Source: Conus ventricosus (Eukaryota > Mollusca > Gastropoda > Neogastropoda > Conidae). Taken from it: a stretch of DNA of 64,000 nt. This document shows, piece by piece, positions 1 through 12,000 of this stretch. The number at the start of each line of letters is the position of its first letter. Position 1 is the stretch's first letter. The stretch lies in NCBI GenBank assembly GCA_018398815.1, contig CM031622.1, positions 24,592,633 to 24,656,632 on the forward strand, written 5' to 3'. Both the position numbers and the translations under genes were made by a program. The notes under the pieces are model-generated. The model saw only the letters and a program-made list of their open reading frames with translations. It had not been told where the DNA came from and searched no databases.

Positions 1-75
1 TACTATATATATATATATATTACAATAATCTAAAAAATTCCAAGGATAAGTAATCGAGCACCATTCCAGCAACTT

Positions 76-89
76 AGGGGGGGGGGGGT

Positions 90-133
<44 letters not shown>
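76..133. repeat. Poly-G tract
   Basis: Nearly uninterrupted G for about 55 bases. It is a potential G-quadruplex, or a consensus artefact. Confidence 0.9.
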
Positions 134-134
<1 letters not shown>

Positions 135-618
135 TAAGCATTCATATTGCAGTGGTAGATAATTCGGTCTAACAACATATGTGCTTGAGTGGGGAATGGG
201 GAATAATAAATTTCTTCTCAAAATGAGCCTTCAGCAAGCTATATAGTCTCCAACGAGGGAGACAATCTCCAATGGAGAGGAACTCAACTAACTGCTCGGG
301 TACCGATATTTCGAAACCTGATTGTTTCTGCTCAGTGACCGCGGAAAGTGGTAACTTGACCCCTCTGCCTTGTCGCTTTTAAGAAGAATGCTATCCCCGA
401 AAAAAAGCTGGGTGCAATACCGTATAGTATGTTTGTTGAGTTTTTTAAAAAGCCAACCAAAGGTGCCACCTAAGAACCAAAAGAAAATCATAAAAGAGCA
501 AATCAAGCTAAAATTTTCTTGTGAAAAGTAGAAAATATAAAAAAATAACCTCTATTTCTCCATTAAAGACATAAGAGCAAGCTTTGTATATAATTGAATA
601 ATATATATATATATATTA

Positions 619-659
<41 letters not shown>

Positions 660-2544
660 TTTAAAAATATTTCTAAAATGAAGTGTTAAAATATTTTTAA
701 ACAGTGTTGCTCCCTAGGGTTTTTAGCTTTTTTTGGAGTTTTTAAAGGACATTTTTTTTACTGTTCGTGATATATATAAAAAATTTATTATATTTTATAT
801 ATAATATATATACTTTTTTGTTTTTCCCTTTTTTTTTTCCTTTTTTTCTTTTTTTTCTTTTTTTTTTTTGGGGGGGGGGGGGGGGGACTCGGGGATATGC
901 AAAAAAAAAAAAAAGAAAAAATTCTGTTTTCAAGACAAATTTTGGGTTTGGCCCCCTTTACACAAACAATCGGGGGTTTTTTTCTACCCGTTTTTTAAGC
1001 CCTTCTTCCCCCCATCTTCTTTTTTCTCATTTTTGCTATTATTTTTTTAAATATATCGTCCTTTTCTTTTATCCCTGATGTTCTTTCCCCAGTCCCCCCC
1101 TTTTGTTGTAATATATCCTTCTTCCCAAATGTGAATTTCTTATCCCTCAAATTTTATTTTCTGTCAGTCTGGGGCTCCCCTCAACGTCTCAATGAAAAGA
1201 AGAATCGTTTTTTTTTCGTTTTTTTTTCCCCCATGTTTTTTTTTGTTCAAAAATTTATTGTTTGGGGCAAAAAGTTTGAAGATGGGGTCTTCTAAAAAAA
1301 AAAAAATGTCCAGGGGAAAGGCTGCTCGGGACCAAATGTACCATTAAAAAAAAAAAACAAAACAAAAAAAAAATTACCCGTGGTGCTTTAGGTTACGGGC
1401 AATGTACGTTATCAAACGATAATAAAATTGTAGAATCTCCCCCTGTCTTCTCTGGCATCTGTACCAAAAACTGGGAAACCCGTAACCTGGGAAAGGGTTG
1501 GGGGGCCCCCTTTCTGGTCAACCCTTTGGGGGAACAAAGACGGGGGGTAAAAAATTTCAAACTTATCATCACCATAGCCCGATGTGGGGGGGAAAATATC
1601 TGCACTTTTGTGTTTCCTTTTAAGGGTTTTTTTTCCCTTGAGGGGGGATTCATGATCCTGCTGGGGGAAAAGGGATTTCATCCCATGCAACGTTCCTTAC
1701 GTTCTTTTTAACTACTATGTAAAAAAATTCATGGGCATGGTTGTCTTCTTTTTCCCCCAGTACAGAAATGCCCTTCTTCCCTCCCGTGCATGTTTTTTTT
1801 CTCCCATTTAATTTACAGAGGCTGAGAAATGCCGGGGCATAGACCCATTTTAAGGGGCACTCTTCCCCTTTTCAGGGTACCGCTCGTTCTTTGGGTCCCG
1901 GTGGCAAAATGATGGGCTTCTTTTCACCCAAAAACTTCTTCCCGTGAAAGGGGAGAACAGTGGGGAAAGGGCTTGGGAAAATTGGGGATCCCCCATCAGA
2001 GGGATGAAAGCCTGGCTGTGTTTGGGGGTTGTACTGTTTTACCTATATGAGCGAAAAAGCAGGAATGAGGCTGTGGCCCTTTTTCTCGGTAGTGGTTTTT
2101 CCCCCTTTTCTTTCAGGGCTCTAAAATCAGAAAAAACGGCCTTTTAAATCCATAGGGGGGGCTTCTGTGGGGGAATTTTGTTGTATTGCCCTCCAGTGGG
2201 CCCTTTCGTAATTCTACCCGGGGGTGCCTATGTCCTTTGACGTCTTAATGGGGGTGTCCCTGGTGCAAGTTTCCCGCACCCTGTGGCAATAAAAAGCAGG
2301 CTTTCCCCATGGGGATTTCAGGGGTAGCTCTTGCCTTTGGGTTTGGGTCGGAAGTTGAGGTCAGGGGTTTTCCCCGGGTCTCACTGACACTTCTGGGGAT
2401 ATCTTTTTCTTGGCTACCTTTTGGCCAACTCCGGGGAAAGGCCCAGTAGCGATGAGGGAAGGCTCCCCGACCACAAGGCAAGTCCTCTTGACAGCGGGAA
2501 AGGCTGCAGCTCTGGATCCTCTTTGGAGAGCAGTTTAGGTAAGG

Positions 2545-2880
2545 GGCGTGCAGCGAAAGGTTGGGTGTGTCTGCAGTTTTACTGGTTTCACGTGTGGAGC
2601 GAAACAACAAAAAGTGGGACTGAGGGATGTGTGTAGCAGCATACTTGGTGTGGCGTCTTTTGTCAGTGTGAACTATAATCACGAAATACGGGCTCATACG
2701 TCCATAGGGACTGTCTGTAGTTGTATGGTTTCACCTGTGAGTTGGAACAGCGGCGAGAGAGGCAGCTGGATGTGTGCAGCAGGTTGTTTTGGTGGGCTCT
2801 ACATTGACTGCGGGTTGGTAACCCACGGGGATGCTCTTGTGTATATCTGTTGTGTTGCGTATCGAGTTGCCATCACATAA
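2545..2880. repeat. Imperfect two-copy tandem repeat, period about 142 bp
   Basis: The segment around 2570-2640 (GTCTGCAGTTTTACTGGTTT, then GATGTGTGTAGCAGC) recurs around 2712-2785 (GTCTGTAGTTGTATGGTTTC, then GATGTGTGCAGCAGG). A wider echo also exists between about 2230 and 2900 (ATGTCC-TTGAC-TC-TAATGG). No coding content was recognised. Confidence 0.5.
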
Positions 2881-3029
2881 AGCGTCTGCTAGGAAGCAAT
2901 TATGTCCCTTGACATCGTAATGGAACGCCCACAGCGCAGGCTTTCCAAGGGTGGTGCAAGGTCGCTCCGGGCTGGTTGATTCGGCAGATGAGAAAGTTCT
3001 TCTCTGGGTCCCCACTGGCACCTTCGGGT

Positions 3030-3090
<61 letters not shown>

Positions 3091-3091
3091 C
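3030..3091. repeat. (CT)n microsatellite
   Basis: Nearly pure CT dinucleotide repeat, with one short TTT interruption. Confidence 0.95.
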
Positions 3092-3484
3092 TTTTCTACC
3101 AGTGGCACACTTTTCACGCCACCCGCAAGGAGGTCGACAGATGGCACGATCGTGTTAACCCCCTACCCTCACTGCAATTAGACCACTCTAGCTAGAACTT
3201 CCAGTGAGAATGACTTTGTCCTTGGCAACACATCCTGTGACGGACATGGCACTCCTCAAATGATCACAGACAGACAGACTTAATTCATGCTTGTGAATAA
3301 CCGGAACACAGTGAATAACCGGGAACACTGTGTTCGGCACCCCTGTTGATAGGCTGAAACACGAACATTTCCAGAAGCTCATGTTGAAGTGTCCATGACG
3401 CCATGTGTTTTCGAAAACAGCATTAATAATGTGGATGAAAGTGAAGAGTTCAGCCATAACCAGTCATGAACCACTCTCTGCATT

Positions 3485-3485
<1 letters not shown>

Positions 3486-3560
<75 letters not shown>

Positions 3561-3590
3561 TGTTTTGTGTGTGTGTGTGTGTGTGTGTGA
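3486..3590. repeat. (GT)n microsatellite
   Basis: About 50 GT units with a few T or G interruptions. Confidence 0.95.
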
Positions 3591-3663
3591 ATATACGATG
3601 TATATTCAAGACAAAGAAAGTTCTATGAGCAGGCCAAGTGATACAAAACATGATAGATATCGG

Positions 3664-4178
3664 TTGATATGATATGATATAGCATGATGTAAAATGATAT
3701 ATGATACGATATGATAAACGATTTTATTTCGATATATGATATGACGATGCTATGACATAATATATGATATGACATGACATAATATGATATGATACAATAC
3801 AATTGACATGATACATCATACAATATGATATGATATGATACAATGTTATGATATTATATGATATGATGCGATATGATGTGATAGAGACTGATATGATTTG
3901 ACGTGATTGAATACATGATATGATATGATACAACATGATGTGATATGATAGACTTGACACGATAAGGTACGATGTAACGTACACATCTGTTCAATAAAGA
4001 AATGTTTATACAAAAAAAATGATATGATGTGATGTGATATGATGTGATGGATTATAATATAATGTGATGTGATGTTATATGATGTGTGTGATGTGATGTG
4101 ATGTGATGTGAAATAATGATTTGATGTGATGATATGATATGATTTGAGATTATATATGATGTGATAATCTTCTGTTAC
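3664..4178. repeat. Degenerate GATAT/GATGT pentamer satellite
   Basis: About 500 bases are built mainly of GATAT and GATGT pentamers (ATGATATGAT, GATGTGATGT) with many substitutions. A short non-repeat interruption lies at about 3960-4020. Apparent minus-strand open frames here (repeating SYHII) come from the repeat. Confidence 0.85.
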
Positions 4179-4479
4179 TATCATCCTATGCCAAGACTTG
4201 GTAGATAGAAATACGATTCACCGGCTGAGAATAGTTCTCTGGCTGAGAACAGTTCACTGACTGAAAGGGGCGCAACTCGAGAGCGATCTGTGGGTCAAAT
4301 GTTTTCGTCTTTTAGTGTTTTTGTAAAGTTTTATATACAATATTTATAGTTTGATACATATGTTTATAATTTGTTGTAATATGTGAATTGTGATGGCACC
4401 ACAAACAAATTTTCCTTGTATTCTATGAGGACAAATAAAATATCGTGTATGATATACAATATATGATTTAATGTGATGT

Positions 4480-4717
4480 GATATATACTACTACTAATAA
4501 TGAATACTTATATAGCGCCTATTCTCGGCTAGAGATCAAGTTCTGAGCGCTTTACAATAACATTCGTTTACACAACGGGCTGCCAACCTGGGTAGTGCCG
4601 ACTGAAGAATTGCCAGCTGGTGCTTCATTCAGTCGTTTCCCGTGTCATCCAGTCAGTATCGTTCAATATCGTTCACTCAGTTTCCTTACGTCCTTCATTC
4701 TTTCCATTTCTCATGCA
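4480..4717. repeat. Dispersed repeat with TATATAGCGCCTATTC motif
   Basis: An (ACT/AAT) microsatellite leads into ATACTTATATAGCGCCTATT and GAGCGCTTTACAA, followed by CGGGCTGCCAACCTGGGTAG. I associate this module with common dispersed repeats in mollusc genomes from memory only. It abuts the truncated SINE body and encodes nothing recognisable. Confidence 0.4.
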
Positions 4718-4982
4718 GGGTGCATGCTATGTGTAACGTGTCATCCATACCAACGGCCAAACTGGCCTACTCTTCCGAAAGTTGGTGATGGGATTTGACG
4801 TGTGTGCAAGATATTATGCGTGCGTTCACACACGGAACCTCGTTTATAGTCTCATTCGAAGGACTGTATGGGGAATGGAGTCAGAACCAATGTTAACTCC
4901 GAGGGAAAAATCCCCCTGTACCGAAACGCCCCGGCGGAGATTCGAACCCGCAACCCCAGGATCACCAAGATTACTAGTCCGG
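4718..4982 (-). mobile_element. tRNA-derived SINE, minus strand, interrupted copy
   Basis: Read on the minus strand it carries the B-box GGGTTCGAATC (near 4945) followed by a unique body matching the plus-strand SINE at 7697. Matching segments include CCATACAGTCCTTCGAATGA and GGTATGGATGA. The A-box end (TTCAATTGGTAGAGCG) is displaced to 7371-7390 by the foldback element. Homology with the other copy stops near 4718, where another repeat takes over. Confidence 0.8.
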
Positions 4983-5983
4983 TGTAACGATCCATTTTAA
5001 CTCCCCTCCACTTTTTAACTCCCCGGGAGTTAGAATTAGCACGTGTCAATTTCAACTCCCCGGGAGTTAAAACAAACATGACCCCCCCCCCCCCCCCCCC
5101 TGTTTTAGATAACTCCCCCACCCCAAAACATTCAGTTTTATGTGTTAGTCATGATATGAGAAATAAACATTTAATCCCCTCCCCCTCTGTCTGTCTACCT
5201 GTCTGTCTCTCCCCCCACCTCTCTCTCTCTTTCCCTCTCCCTTTCTCTCTCCCCCCCCCCCCCCTCTCTCTCTCTGTTTATCTATCTGGTGCTCTATTTG
5301 TCTGTATGTCCGGTTGTCTCCGTCTCTGTGCCCCCCCCCCCCCCCCCTCGTGTCTGTCTTTTATATAAATCTTACGAAGGATAAAAGGCTTAGGAGATGG
5401 GAAGTCACTACCCTCCTTTAATTCTAGCACGGCAACAACCATGATGAAGAAAATTACAATGCAAATGTGTGTGTGTCTGAGTGTGTTGAACATAAAACGG
5501 AACCTCATAACTCAGCTGTTTCTCAACAGCTTTCCGATTTCCGATTCTGTTTCTCAACTGATTCAATTCAATTTTGCTTTGAGAAGTGGTGTGACTATGC
5601 CAATGTTGATTTGAAAGTTAGCGTCCTTTTAGTGGATGACCTGGGCATCCAGCACCGTTCTGCAGGGCACTGGGCCTTAAAGTTCAGTTCTTTTTGAATC
5701 GATTTTCGTCAAATCTCTGTAATGCTTGCTGTAGCAAAGGCAATCTAACCGACCAGTTAGCACTTCAGCGGGTGACATGGCCAGCCAGCGCCTAAGATAC
5801 TAGGCCTTCTAGTTTGACCACTTCTGAACCGACTTTATTCGAATTTGCAGCGAAGTTTGGTGTTGCCATTATAACAAATCTTCACAGCAATGCAATGTAC
5901 CTGTTTTTATGACGGGTATTCAGCATCATGTTCTCCGTCTTACGCCACTAAAAAAAAAAAAGTCTGCAAATGTGAGTGCGCAC

Positions 5984-6058
5984 GCATGTGTGTGTGTGTG
6001 TGTGTGCGTGCGCGCGTTCGTTCGTTCGTGCGTGCGTGCGTGCGTGTGTGTGTGTGTG

Positions 6059-6093
<35 letters not shown>
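5984..6093. repeat. (GT)n/(CGTG)n microsatellite inside the foldback element
   Basis: GT runs flank short TTCG and TGCG tetramer runs. The open frames in both directions are repeat translations. Confidence 0.92.
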
Positions 6094-6096
<3 letters not shown>

Positions 6097-6316
6097 TCGT
6101 GCATGCTTGTGTGCATAAGTGTGTTTGTATACGTGCATGTGGTCGACGTGCCCAGAATGACCCCTCCCAACCCGTTTTCAAATTATAGAATGAGTGAGAG
6201 ATATATCATATGTTTTGAAAGTTGTAATAGCATTGCCTTACAATGCGAATTTCACCCAGTAGGGAAAAAGTCTGAAATAATCTGAATAAGAGGGAGGGGT
6301 GGGGGTGGGGGTGGGG

Positions 6317-6610
6317 TCATTCCTGGCATAAGGCCAGAATGACTCCCCCCTTCTATTTTTTAACTCCCCGGGAGTCAATCTGGATCAACACTTCTTGATC
6401 GAAAGTAACTCCCGGAGAGTTAGTTTAGGCACGTGCGTATTTTACTCCCCCTCCCCCCCCCCCCTCCCCCCTCGGGGTAGAGTTAAAATACGCACGTGCC
6501 TGAACTAACTCCCGGGGAGTTACTTTCGATCAAGAAATGTTGATCCAGAATGACTCCCGGGGAGTTAAAAAATAGAAGGGGGGAGTCATTCTGGCCTTAT
6601 GCCAGGACTG
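6317..6610. repeat. Internal 294-bp palindrome (arms about 135 bp, poly-C centre)
   Basis: The left arm 6317-6450 and right arm 6474-6610 are inverted copies, about 95 per cent alike, including CTGGCATAAGGCCAGAATGA, ATCAACA-TTCTTGATCG and GGCACGTGCGTATTTTA. They are separated by a C-rich spacer of about 24 bases. The arms carry the same CTCCCCGGGAGT core as the outer foldback element, so this is either a nested relative or an internal module of the same family. Confidence 0.85.
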
Positions 6611-6619
6611 CCCCTCCCC

Positions 6620-6651
<32 letters not shown>

Positions 6652-6772
6652 GCAGAGAGACACTTGAAAACTTTACTTGACAAGGATAAAGATCTTAGGC
6701 TAACATAAAAGCCTATTAATCCAATCTGTCTTTGATAAACACTTATAATAGTAAACAAAGCTGACTAGAAGC

Positions 6773-6775
<3 letters not shown>

Positions 6776-6821
<46 letters not shown>

Positions 6822-7050
6822 AAGGGGGTGGGGTGGGGTGGGGGTGGGGGGGTAAAAGAAAGAAAGAAAAACAGACAGACAGAGAGAGGGGGAGTTGGGG
6901 GAGACACTAGAGACAGAGACACTGAGATAGATAAACAAATAGACAGGCAGACAGAAAGACAAGCAAAGAGAGGGAGAGAGATTAAGAGAGACAAACAGAC
7001 AGACAAGCAAAAAGGCAGATAGACAAGCAAGGACTGAAAGAAAGTTGGAT

Positions 7051-7082
<32 letters not shown>

Positions 7083-7102
7083 GAGAGAGAAGACAGAGAC
7101 AG

Positions 7103-7134
<32 letters not shown>

Positions 7135-7160
7135 GGGTGGGGGAGGGAGGGAGGGAGGGG
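6776..7160. repeat. (GA)n, ACAG and poly-G low-complexity block
   Basis: A GA dinucleotide run (6776-6820) is followed by AGACAGACAG-type repeats and a poly-G tract (7051-7080). It mirrors the CT/TGTC-rich stretch at 5180-5370 and so extends the inverted arms of the foldback element at low complexity. Confidence 0.85.
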
Positions 7161-7238
7161 GTGTATATCAAATGTTTATTTCTCATATCGTGACTAACAC
7201 ATAAAACTGAATGTTTTGTGGTGGGGGAGTTAATCTAA

Positions 7239-7269
<31 letters not shown>

Positions 7270-7366
7270 AGGGGGGATGTCATTCTGACGTGGTTTGTTT
7301 TAACTCACGTGCTAATTCTAACTCCGGGGAGTTAAAAGTGGAGGGAAGTTAAAATGGATCGTTACA

Positions 7367-7393
7367 CCGGCGCTCTACCAATTGAACATCGTG
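7367..7393 (-). mobile_element. Displaced 5' end of the minus-strand SINE
   Basis: On the minus strand this reads GTTCAATTGGTAGAGCGCCGG, a tRNA D-arm with an A-box. Joined across the foldback element it continues as ACTAGTAATCTT and on to the B-box, restoring a tRNA-like head. CCGG is present on both sides of the insertion. Confidence 0.75.
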
Positions 7394-7696
7394 ATACGAC
7401 ACACTATGATACACGGTATATATGATATGTATGCAGACATTTGCAGTAGGCCATACTGTTGATCAGCAGATACGATTTAGTACTTTCAGAGACGCACGTA
7501 CAGGGTTGAAAAAAAACAACAAAAAACCAGTTGCGTGCACGGTTCTCGTCTTTTTATTGGGAGTAACACAGCTCCAGGTGGGAGTATATTTTCCCTTCCA
7601 TCCCCTGCCTGTTTTTATCCACACAATAAATGCGTCTCTGGGAGTGTTGCTCTCACCTAATCAGTCTCTGAGAGTGTTGCTCTCACCTAATCAGCT

Positions 7697-8105
7697 TGAG
7701 AGCCGGAATAGTTCAGTTGGTAGAGCATCGGACTCGTAATCTTGAGGTTGCGGGTTCACATCATCTCCGCTGGGCCGTTTCAGTACAGGAGGATTTCCCC
7801 TCGGAGTCAACATTGGTTGTAACTCCATTCCCCATACAGTCCTTCGAATGAGACTATAAACCGAGGTTCCGTGTGTGAACGCAAGCACAACATCTTGCAC
7901 ACACGTAAATTCCCATCACAACTTTCGGAAGAGAAGGCCAGTTTGGTCGTTGGTATGGATGATACGTTACACAGAGCATGCACCTTCCCCGAAGTTGGAG
8001 TATGGCTGCCTTAATGGCGGATAAAAAATGGTCATACACACAAAAGTGTCAGAATATTCAACATGATGATTGTGGACAATTAAAGAAAGAAGAAGAAGAA
8101 GAAGC
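7697..8105 (+). mobile_element. tRNA-derived SINE, full-length-looking copy with (GAA)n tail
   Basis: The head has an A-box (TAGTTCAGTTGG, 7709-7720) and a B-box (GGTTCACATC, 7753-7762) at the spacing of a tRNA gene. A body of about 200 bases is shared with the 4718 copy. It is followed by a GAAGTTGGAGTATGGCTGCC module and ends in AAGAAAGAAGAAGAAGAAG. RNA polymerase III transcription and mobilisation by a LINE are inferred from the family type. Confidence 0.82.
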
Positions 8106-8189
8106 TTAGCAGGTGTTGTCTGAAGGGTGGGGTCGGGGGTTCGGGGTAGGAACGAAACGAGGGTCAGTGTGGCCCCGGCCCATCTACAA

Positions 8190-8876
8190 CAAGACCTCAA
8201 CCAGCTTGCTGCAGGGAGAAGAGATGGGACATGCCTTTCATCCTGGAAAGTGCACCACTCTGCCTGTGACCCGCAGCAGGAACCCCTCCGCTTTGACTAC
8301 TGTCTGCACGGCCATATTCTGGAGACCGTCACCAGCGCCAAGTATCCAGGCGTCACCGTCTGCAGCGATCTCAGCTGGACACGCACATCAACCACCTGTG
8401 CAACAAAGCCAACAAGACCCTAGGCTTCCTGCGTCGTAGTATCAAAGTTAGCTCCAGGAAGATCAAGGAAATGGCCTACAAGTCCTTTGTGCGACCCATC
8501 CTGGAGTACGCCAGCAGCATCTGGGATCCACACACAGAGCAGAACATCAGTAAGCTTGAGGCAGTGCAGCGCAGGGCAGCCCGTTCGTGATGAGGCGCTA
8601 CCACAACACTCCAGCCCCACCGCCATGCTTGAAGAACTGAAGTGGCCCAGCCTCAAGGACAGACGACGTACAGCACGCCTATCAATGCTGTACAAGATCC
8701 ATAATGATCTGGTCAGCACAGAAGGCATCATAAAGCCAGCCTGCGCCCCACACCTCCGCGCCGACGCCGCGGTCACGACAGCATTCCCATTCCGCAGTGC
8801 AGAACGCTGTAAAACACAGGCCCCCTTCCTTGACCACAAGGACGTTCAAACTCCCCCAGGACGTTTTTACCCAAAC
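8190..8876 (+). pseudogene. LINE reverse transcriptase, C-terminal fragment
   Basis: Across frame changes it reads HILETVTSAKYPGVTVCSDL, then NKANKTLGFLRRSIKVSSRK, FVRPILEYASSIWDPHTEQN and KLEAVQRRAAR. These are the hallmarks of the post-catalytic thumb and C-terminal region of CR1/RTE-like non-LTR retrotransposons (K-YLG, ANK-LGFLRR, PILEYAS-WDP, EAVQRRAAR). The 5' side is truncated near 8185. At 8876 the copy is cut by the Gypsy LTR starting TGTAAGATCCC, within the LPQDVFTQT stretch. At least three indels break the frame. Confidence 0.85.
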
Positions 8877-9013
8877 TGTAAGATCCCGTTAGCGACAATA
8901 TCAAAACCCGGGATCGTTGGAGTTGGGGTCTGTTGTTTATTCTCGCTCGTTATCGAACTAGGAACGAATCGTTGTCGTAATCTTAATATGCGAGTTGTAA
9001 AGGGGGGTTACTC
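8877..9013 (-). repeat. Gypsy 3' LTR (left copy)
   Basis: It starts TGTAAGATCCCGTTAGCG and plausibly ends at GGTTACTCA just before a CT-rich tract, which is the polypurine tract on the minus strand. Relative to the right copy it lacks about 24 bases between two CCC triplets, consistent with a deletion. A third TGTAAGATCCC lies at 9051. Confidence 0.55.
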
Positions 9014-9049
9014 ACTCCCCCTTTTTAGCAGCAGCATGCTATTCTTCTT

Positions 9050-12000
9050 GTAAGATCCCATGAAAATGGGAATTACTTGAAGCCCCAGCTGGCCCAATAA
9101 ATGACATTGCTTTAAATTTAAAAATCTTATGTAATTTCAAAAGGGGCCCCAGTACGTCCAAATGAAGTCCTTCTTCAAAATTTCTTGAGAATGCAGAACC
9201 TTTTTTAAAAGTCAAAATTTCACTAAACTTAAAAAATACAAACAAAACTGAAAACCAATGGCGTGGACTTTGCTCTTTAAAAATCAAGCTGTGAGGTGCT
9301 TTTCTCCTTCCGATTTTGGTACATGTCGTTGGAGCCCCTTTTTTTACTGGCACCTAGTTGCGGGGTTCCCGGTTTCTTAGCTGCGGGCTGGCTGGAAAGG
9401 GAGAACTTTCACCTGCAACTCTCCTACTTGCTGTTCCGGGTTTCCCAGCTTCTGGTTCGGAATGTTCAGGGCAATGGGTTTGGGTTTTTGACCCCTATTT
9501 CCCACTTCTTCGCCAAAGTGATTGCGTTTTCTCTTTGATTCCCTCTGTCGCTGAACAATAAAACCCAGGTGAAGTTTTTGATCACAACGCTTCTCTGTTT
9601 GTTGGAGTCTTCATCCAAAAAATTGACCTTTTAAAAAAATTTGGGGGACTTCTTTGCCTATGTCGGAGTCAGGGAAAATTTTACTTCTGTTGATTTCTGA
9701 AAGTTACCCTTTCTTCTTAAAACCCTCGACATCTGGTTTGAATGGAATGTCTGACGGGCATTGAAGGACACAGTTTCAAATTTTTCCGGCTCATCATCTT
9801 TTCTATGGACTGTACCCTTTTCTAAGGGGAGTTGTCCGTAGTTGGAAGGGCAATATAGGGTCACAGAACTTTTTTATCAGATTTTCCTTTTGAAAGCCCT
9901 CTGCTTCACCTTTTCCTTTGTGGTGATAGGGACTATGGTGACAGATGAAGAAATATTTTGTAATTTTTCAAGAATTCCGAGAGTTAAAACTGTGGCATTT
10001 CGTTACAATACTTTGGGATTCCAAATCTTAAAAAGAGGGGTTTTACAGGGGTCAATGACAGCTACTGGGTGGGCTGTTTTCAAAGTCCGCTCTACCAACG
10101 GGAGAAATAATCTACTCAAAAAAAAGAGTGTCCTTTCAGTTCAAACAAACCCAAAAGCAATCTTCTCCCAGGGGAAATCAGGATTTGGTTGGCTGTAAGG
10201 TTCAGATGGGAGTTTTCTTCCTTTCACAGTTGCACAAGCCCCAACGACGCTTCAATTTTATTTGAGAGCCGGGCCACCAAACACAATTCGGCTAATGCCT
10301 GCTTTCACAAACCCTGTGGCCTTGGTGGTTTCGCTTAAAATCTCATTTTGCGCCATGGAATAACCAGAGGGTCGGAAAACAGCAAAAAACCCTTTGCTAA
10401 ACTGTAAAATTTGACGACAACCAGTATTGTTGCAGATTGACTCTTTTTTCGCGTTTCTGGCCAGTTCTAATTTAAAAATTTCATGACTTGCTGCAGTTTT
10501 TTGTCTGGCATTGTTTTTGCAAATCTTTTTTATTTTGGGCTCACTTGCGGAAATGCCGTCAAGACAGCAAAAAAAGCTTTTGTCTCTTTTCCCTTTTAAA
10601 ATGTTCAGTTCAGCAGATGCACCCCAGGAGCTCTTGACAAAGTGTTCCCGTACAATTTTTCCCTGCAGGTATACTATGAATATAAACTGCATCAACCTTT
10701 CGGAACCCTCAAATTTTGGGTCAATTCATCCAACACTGGTTTTCAAAGGCCAACAGAGATTTTTCAACAGGCCAACAAGGTTTTTGACTGTTTAAATTTG
10801 TGAATTTTGAAACCCAAAGCATTTTAAAAGCCCAAGCAAGTAGTCTTGAAATTTTTCCATTCCAAGTCACTGCCCCCTTTTCTTTTCCCCCGGCTACCTT
10901 TTTTCGTTGCGGTGGGGGCCTTGAGTAGAATTCGGCTTCCAGTCGTTTTTTTTTTTCGCAGTAGTACCCCCTAATCCATATGATATGCATCTATGAACTT
11001 TGGTTGGCTTTTTTGGACATATTTGCTAGCACTGGTTTGACCAGCTGTTTTTTTCAGGTTTGGGAAGGCTCCTCTTGGTCACCCCAAAAATCCAGGATTT
11101 CTTTCTTTAGCAGACCTAATGGTTTTGTTGGTCCCCATGTGAGATGCAAATTTTCCAAAGTTCCCATTCCCAAAAATCGGCGCAATTCAGAGATATTTGT
11201 AGTTTTTGGGAAATTTTGAAATGTTTTGCCTTTTCTGACCCATCTGGTTTCCCTTTGGTATAATGTTTCCCAGAAACTTCACTGTGTCAGTTAAATTTTT
11301 GCATTTTCTTTTAGTGGATACCGCTTCCTTCATTTTCTCAGAACCATCTCAGTGACTATCTGTTCTTGTTTATTTTTTCCCAAAATCCCAGCACATCGCT
11401 GTCGCGTGCCCAGGTATCCTTCATGATTTGTGTCATCTCTTGAAAAAAACCTCGGTCCCGGCTGAACCAATGGCAGGCGTTTTTGAAACGAAAACGCCCA
11501 ACGGAGTAATGAAGGGGTCAACTCCGATAGGGGGTAAGGGGGTATCTGGGGAACCACTTTTAAAGTCTGTTTTGTGAACCAGTGGACCTTTTCAGCGGGG
11601 CAGTAGTTGATCAGTTTTGGGGCAGGGGAAATTCCCTTCCACCCACTCCATTGAGTTTAGTGAAATCGAGCACAGCGCATTTCCCCCTTTTGGTTTTGTA
11701 CTCCCCAACAATTGGTGCACACCAGTCTGGGGTTTCCACGGGACGGATATCTTGCTCTTCTAATTTCTTAAGTTCTTCTAGAACTTTTTCTTTCTTTGGG
11801 AAAGGGGAAGCTGCGTGGTGAGATTGAAAAAGGTTTGAGCATTTTCTTGCAGTTTATTGTGTAGAGTTTTTTTCTCCCTAGGCCTGTAAATAGCTCTGGG
11901 AATTCTTGTTGTACTGATGACTTGTCTACAGAGTTGACTCTTTCAATCATTTTTAATGCCCAATTGCGGCCTTCCCAAAAGTGGTTCTTTTAAGTCAACA

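Larger units (their letters stand above)
1..2990. other. Low-complexity and noisy non-genic DNA
   Basis: This stretch holds a poly-G tract (about 76-133), AT dinucleotide runs (600-660), T- and A-homopolymers (780-1340) and G/C-run-rich DNA to about 2.5 kb. I see no conserved protein, RNA gene or transposon terminus. Open frames here are short and homopolymer-driven. The frequent short G, C, A and T runs suggest poorly polished sequence. Confidence 0.6.
4983..7366. mobile_element. Foldback DNA element with long inverted arms, inserted in a SINE
   Basis: The ends are inverted repeats starting TGTAACGATCCATTTTAACT. The left arm (4983 to about 5178) and right arm (about 7166-7366) stay alignable for roughly 195 bases, then continue as CT-rich versus GA-rich low-complexity DNA. 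CCGG flanks both sides (4979-4982 and 7367-7370), and removing the element rejoins a tRNA-like SINE head. The arms repeat a palindromic core, AACTCCCCGGGAGTT, and a CACGTG hexamer. The interior holds GT microsatellites and a second large hairpin (6317-6610), with no transposase recognised. It is non-autonomous, with a presumed 4-bp target duplication, and the superfamily is not assigned. Confidence 0.75.

Noticed and set aside
2245..2697. 150-codon minus-strand open frame as a gene
   Set aside because: No recognisable family, no splice signals, and it overlaps a tandem repeat in noisy sequence.
3379..3651. Open frames rich in Cys-Val or His-Thr
   Set aside because: These are translations of the (GT)n microsatellite. 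The same holds for 5890-6285 and 47296-47848.
7697..7775. Functional tRNA gene
   Set aside because: A- and B-boxes are present, but the acceptor stem does not pair and the body continues as a SINE with a GAA tail.
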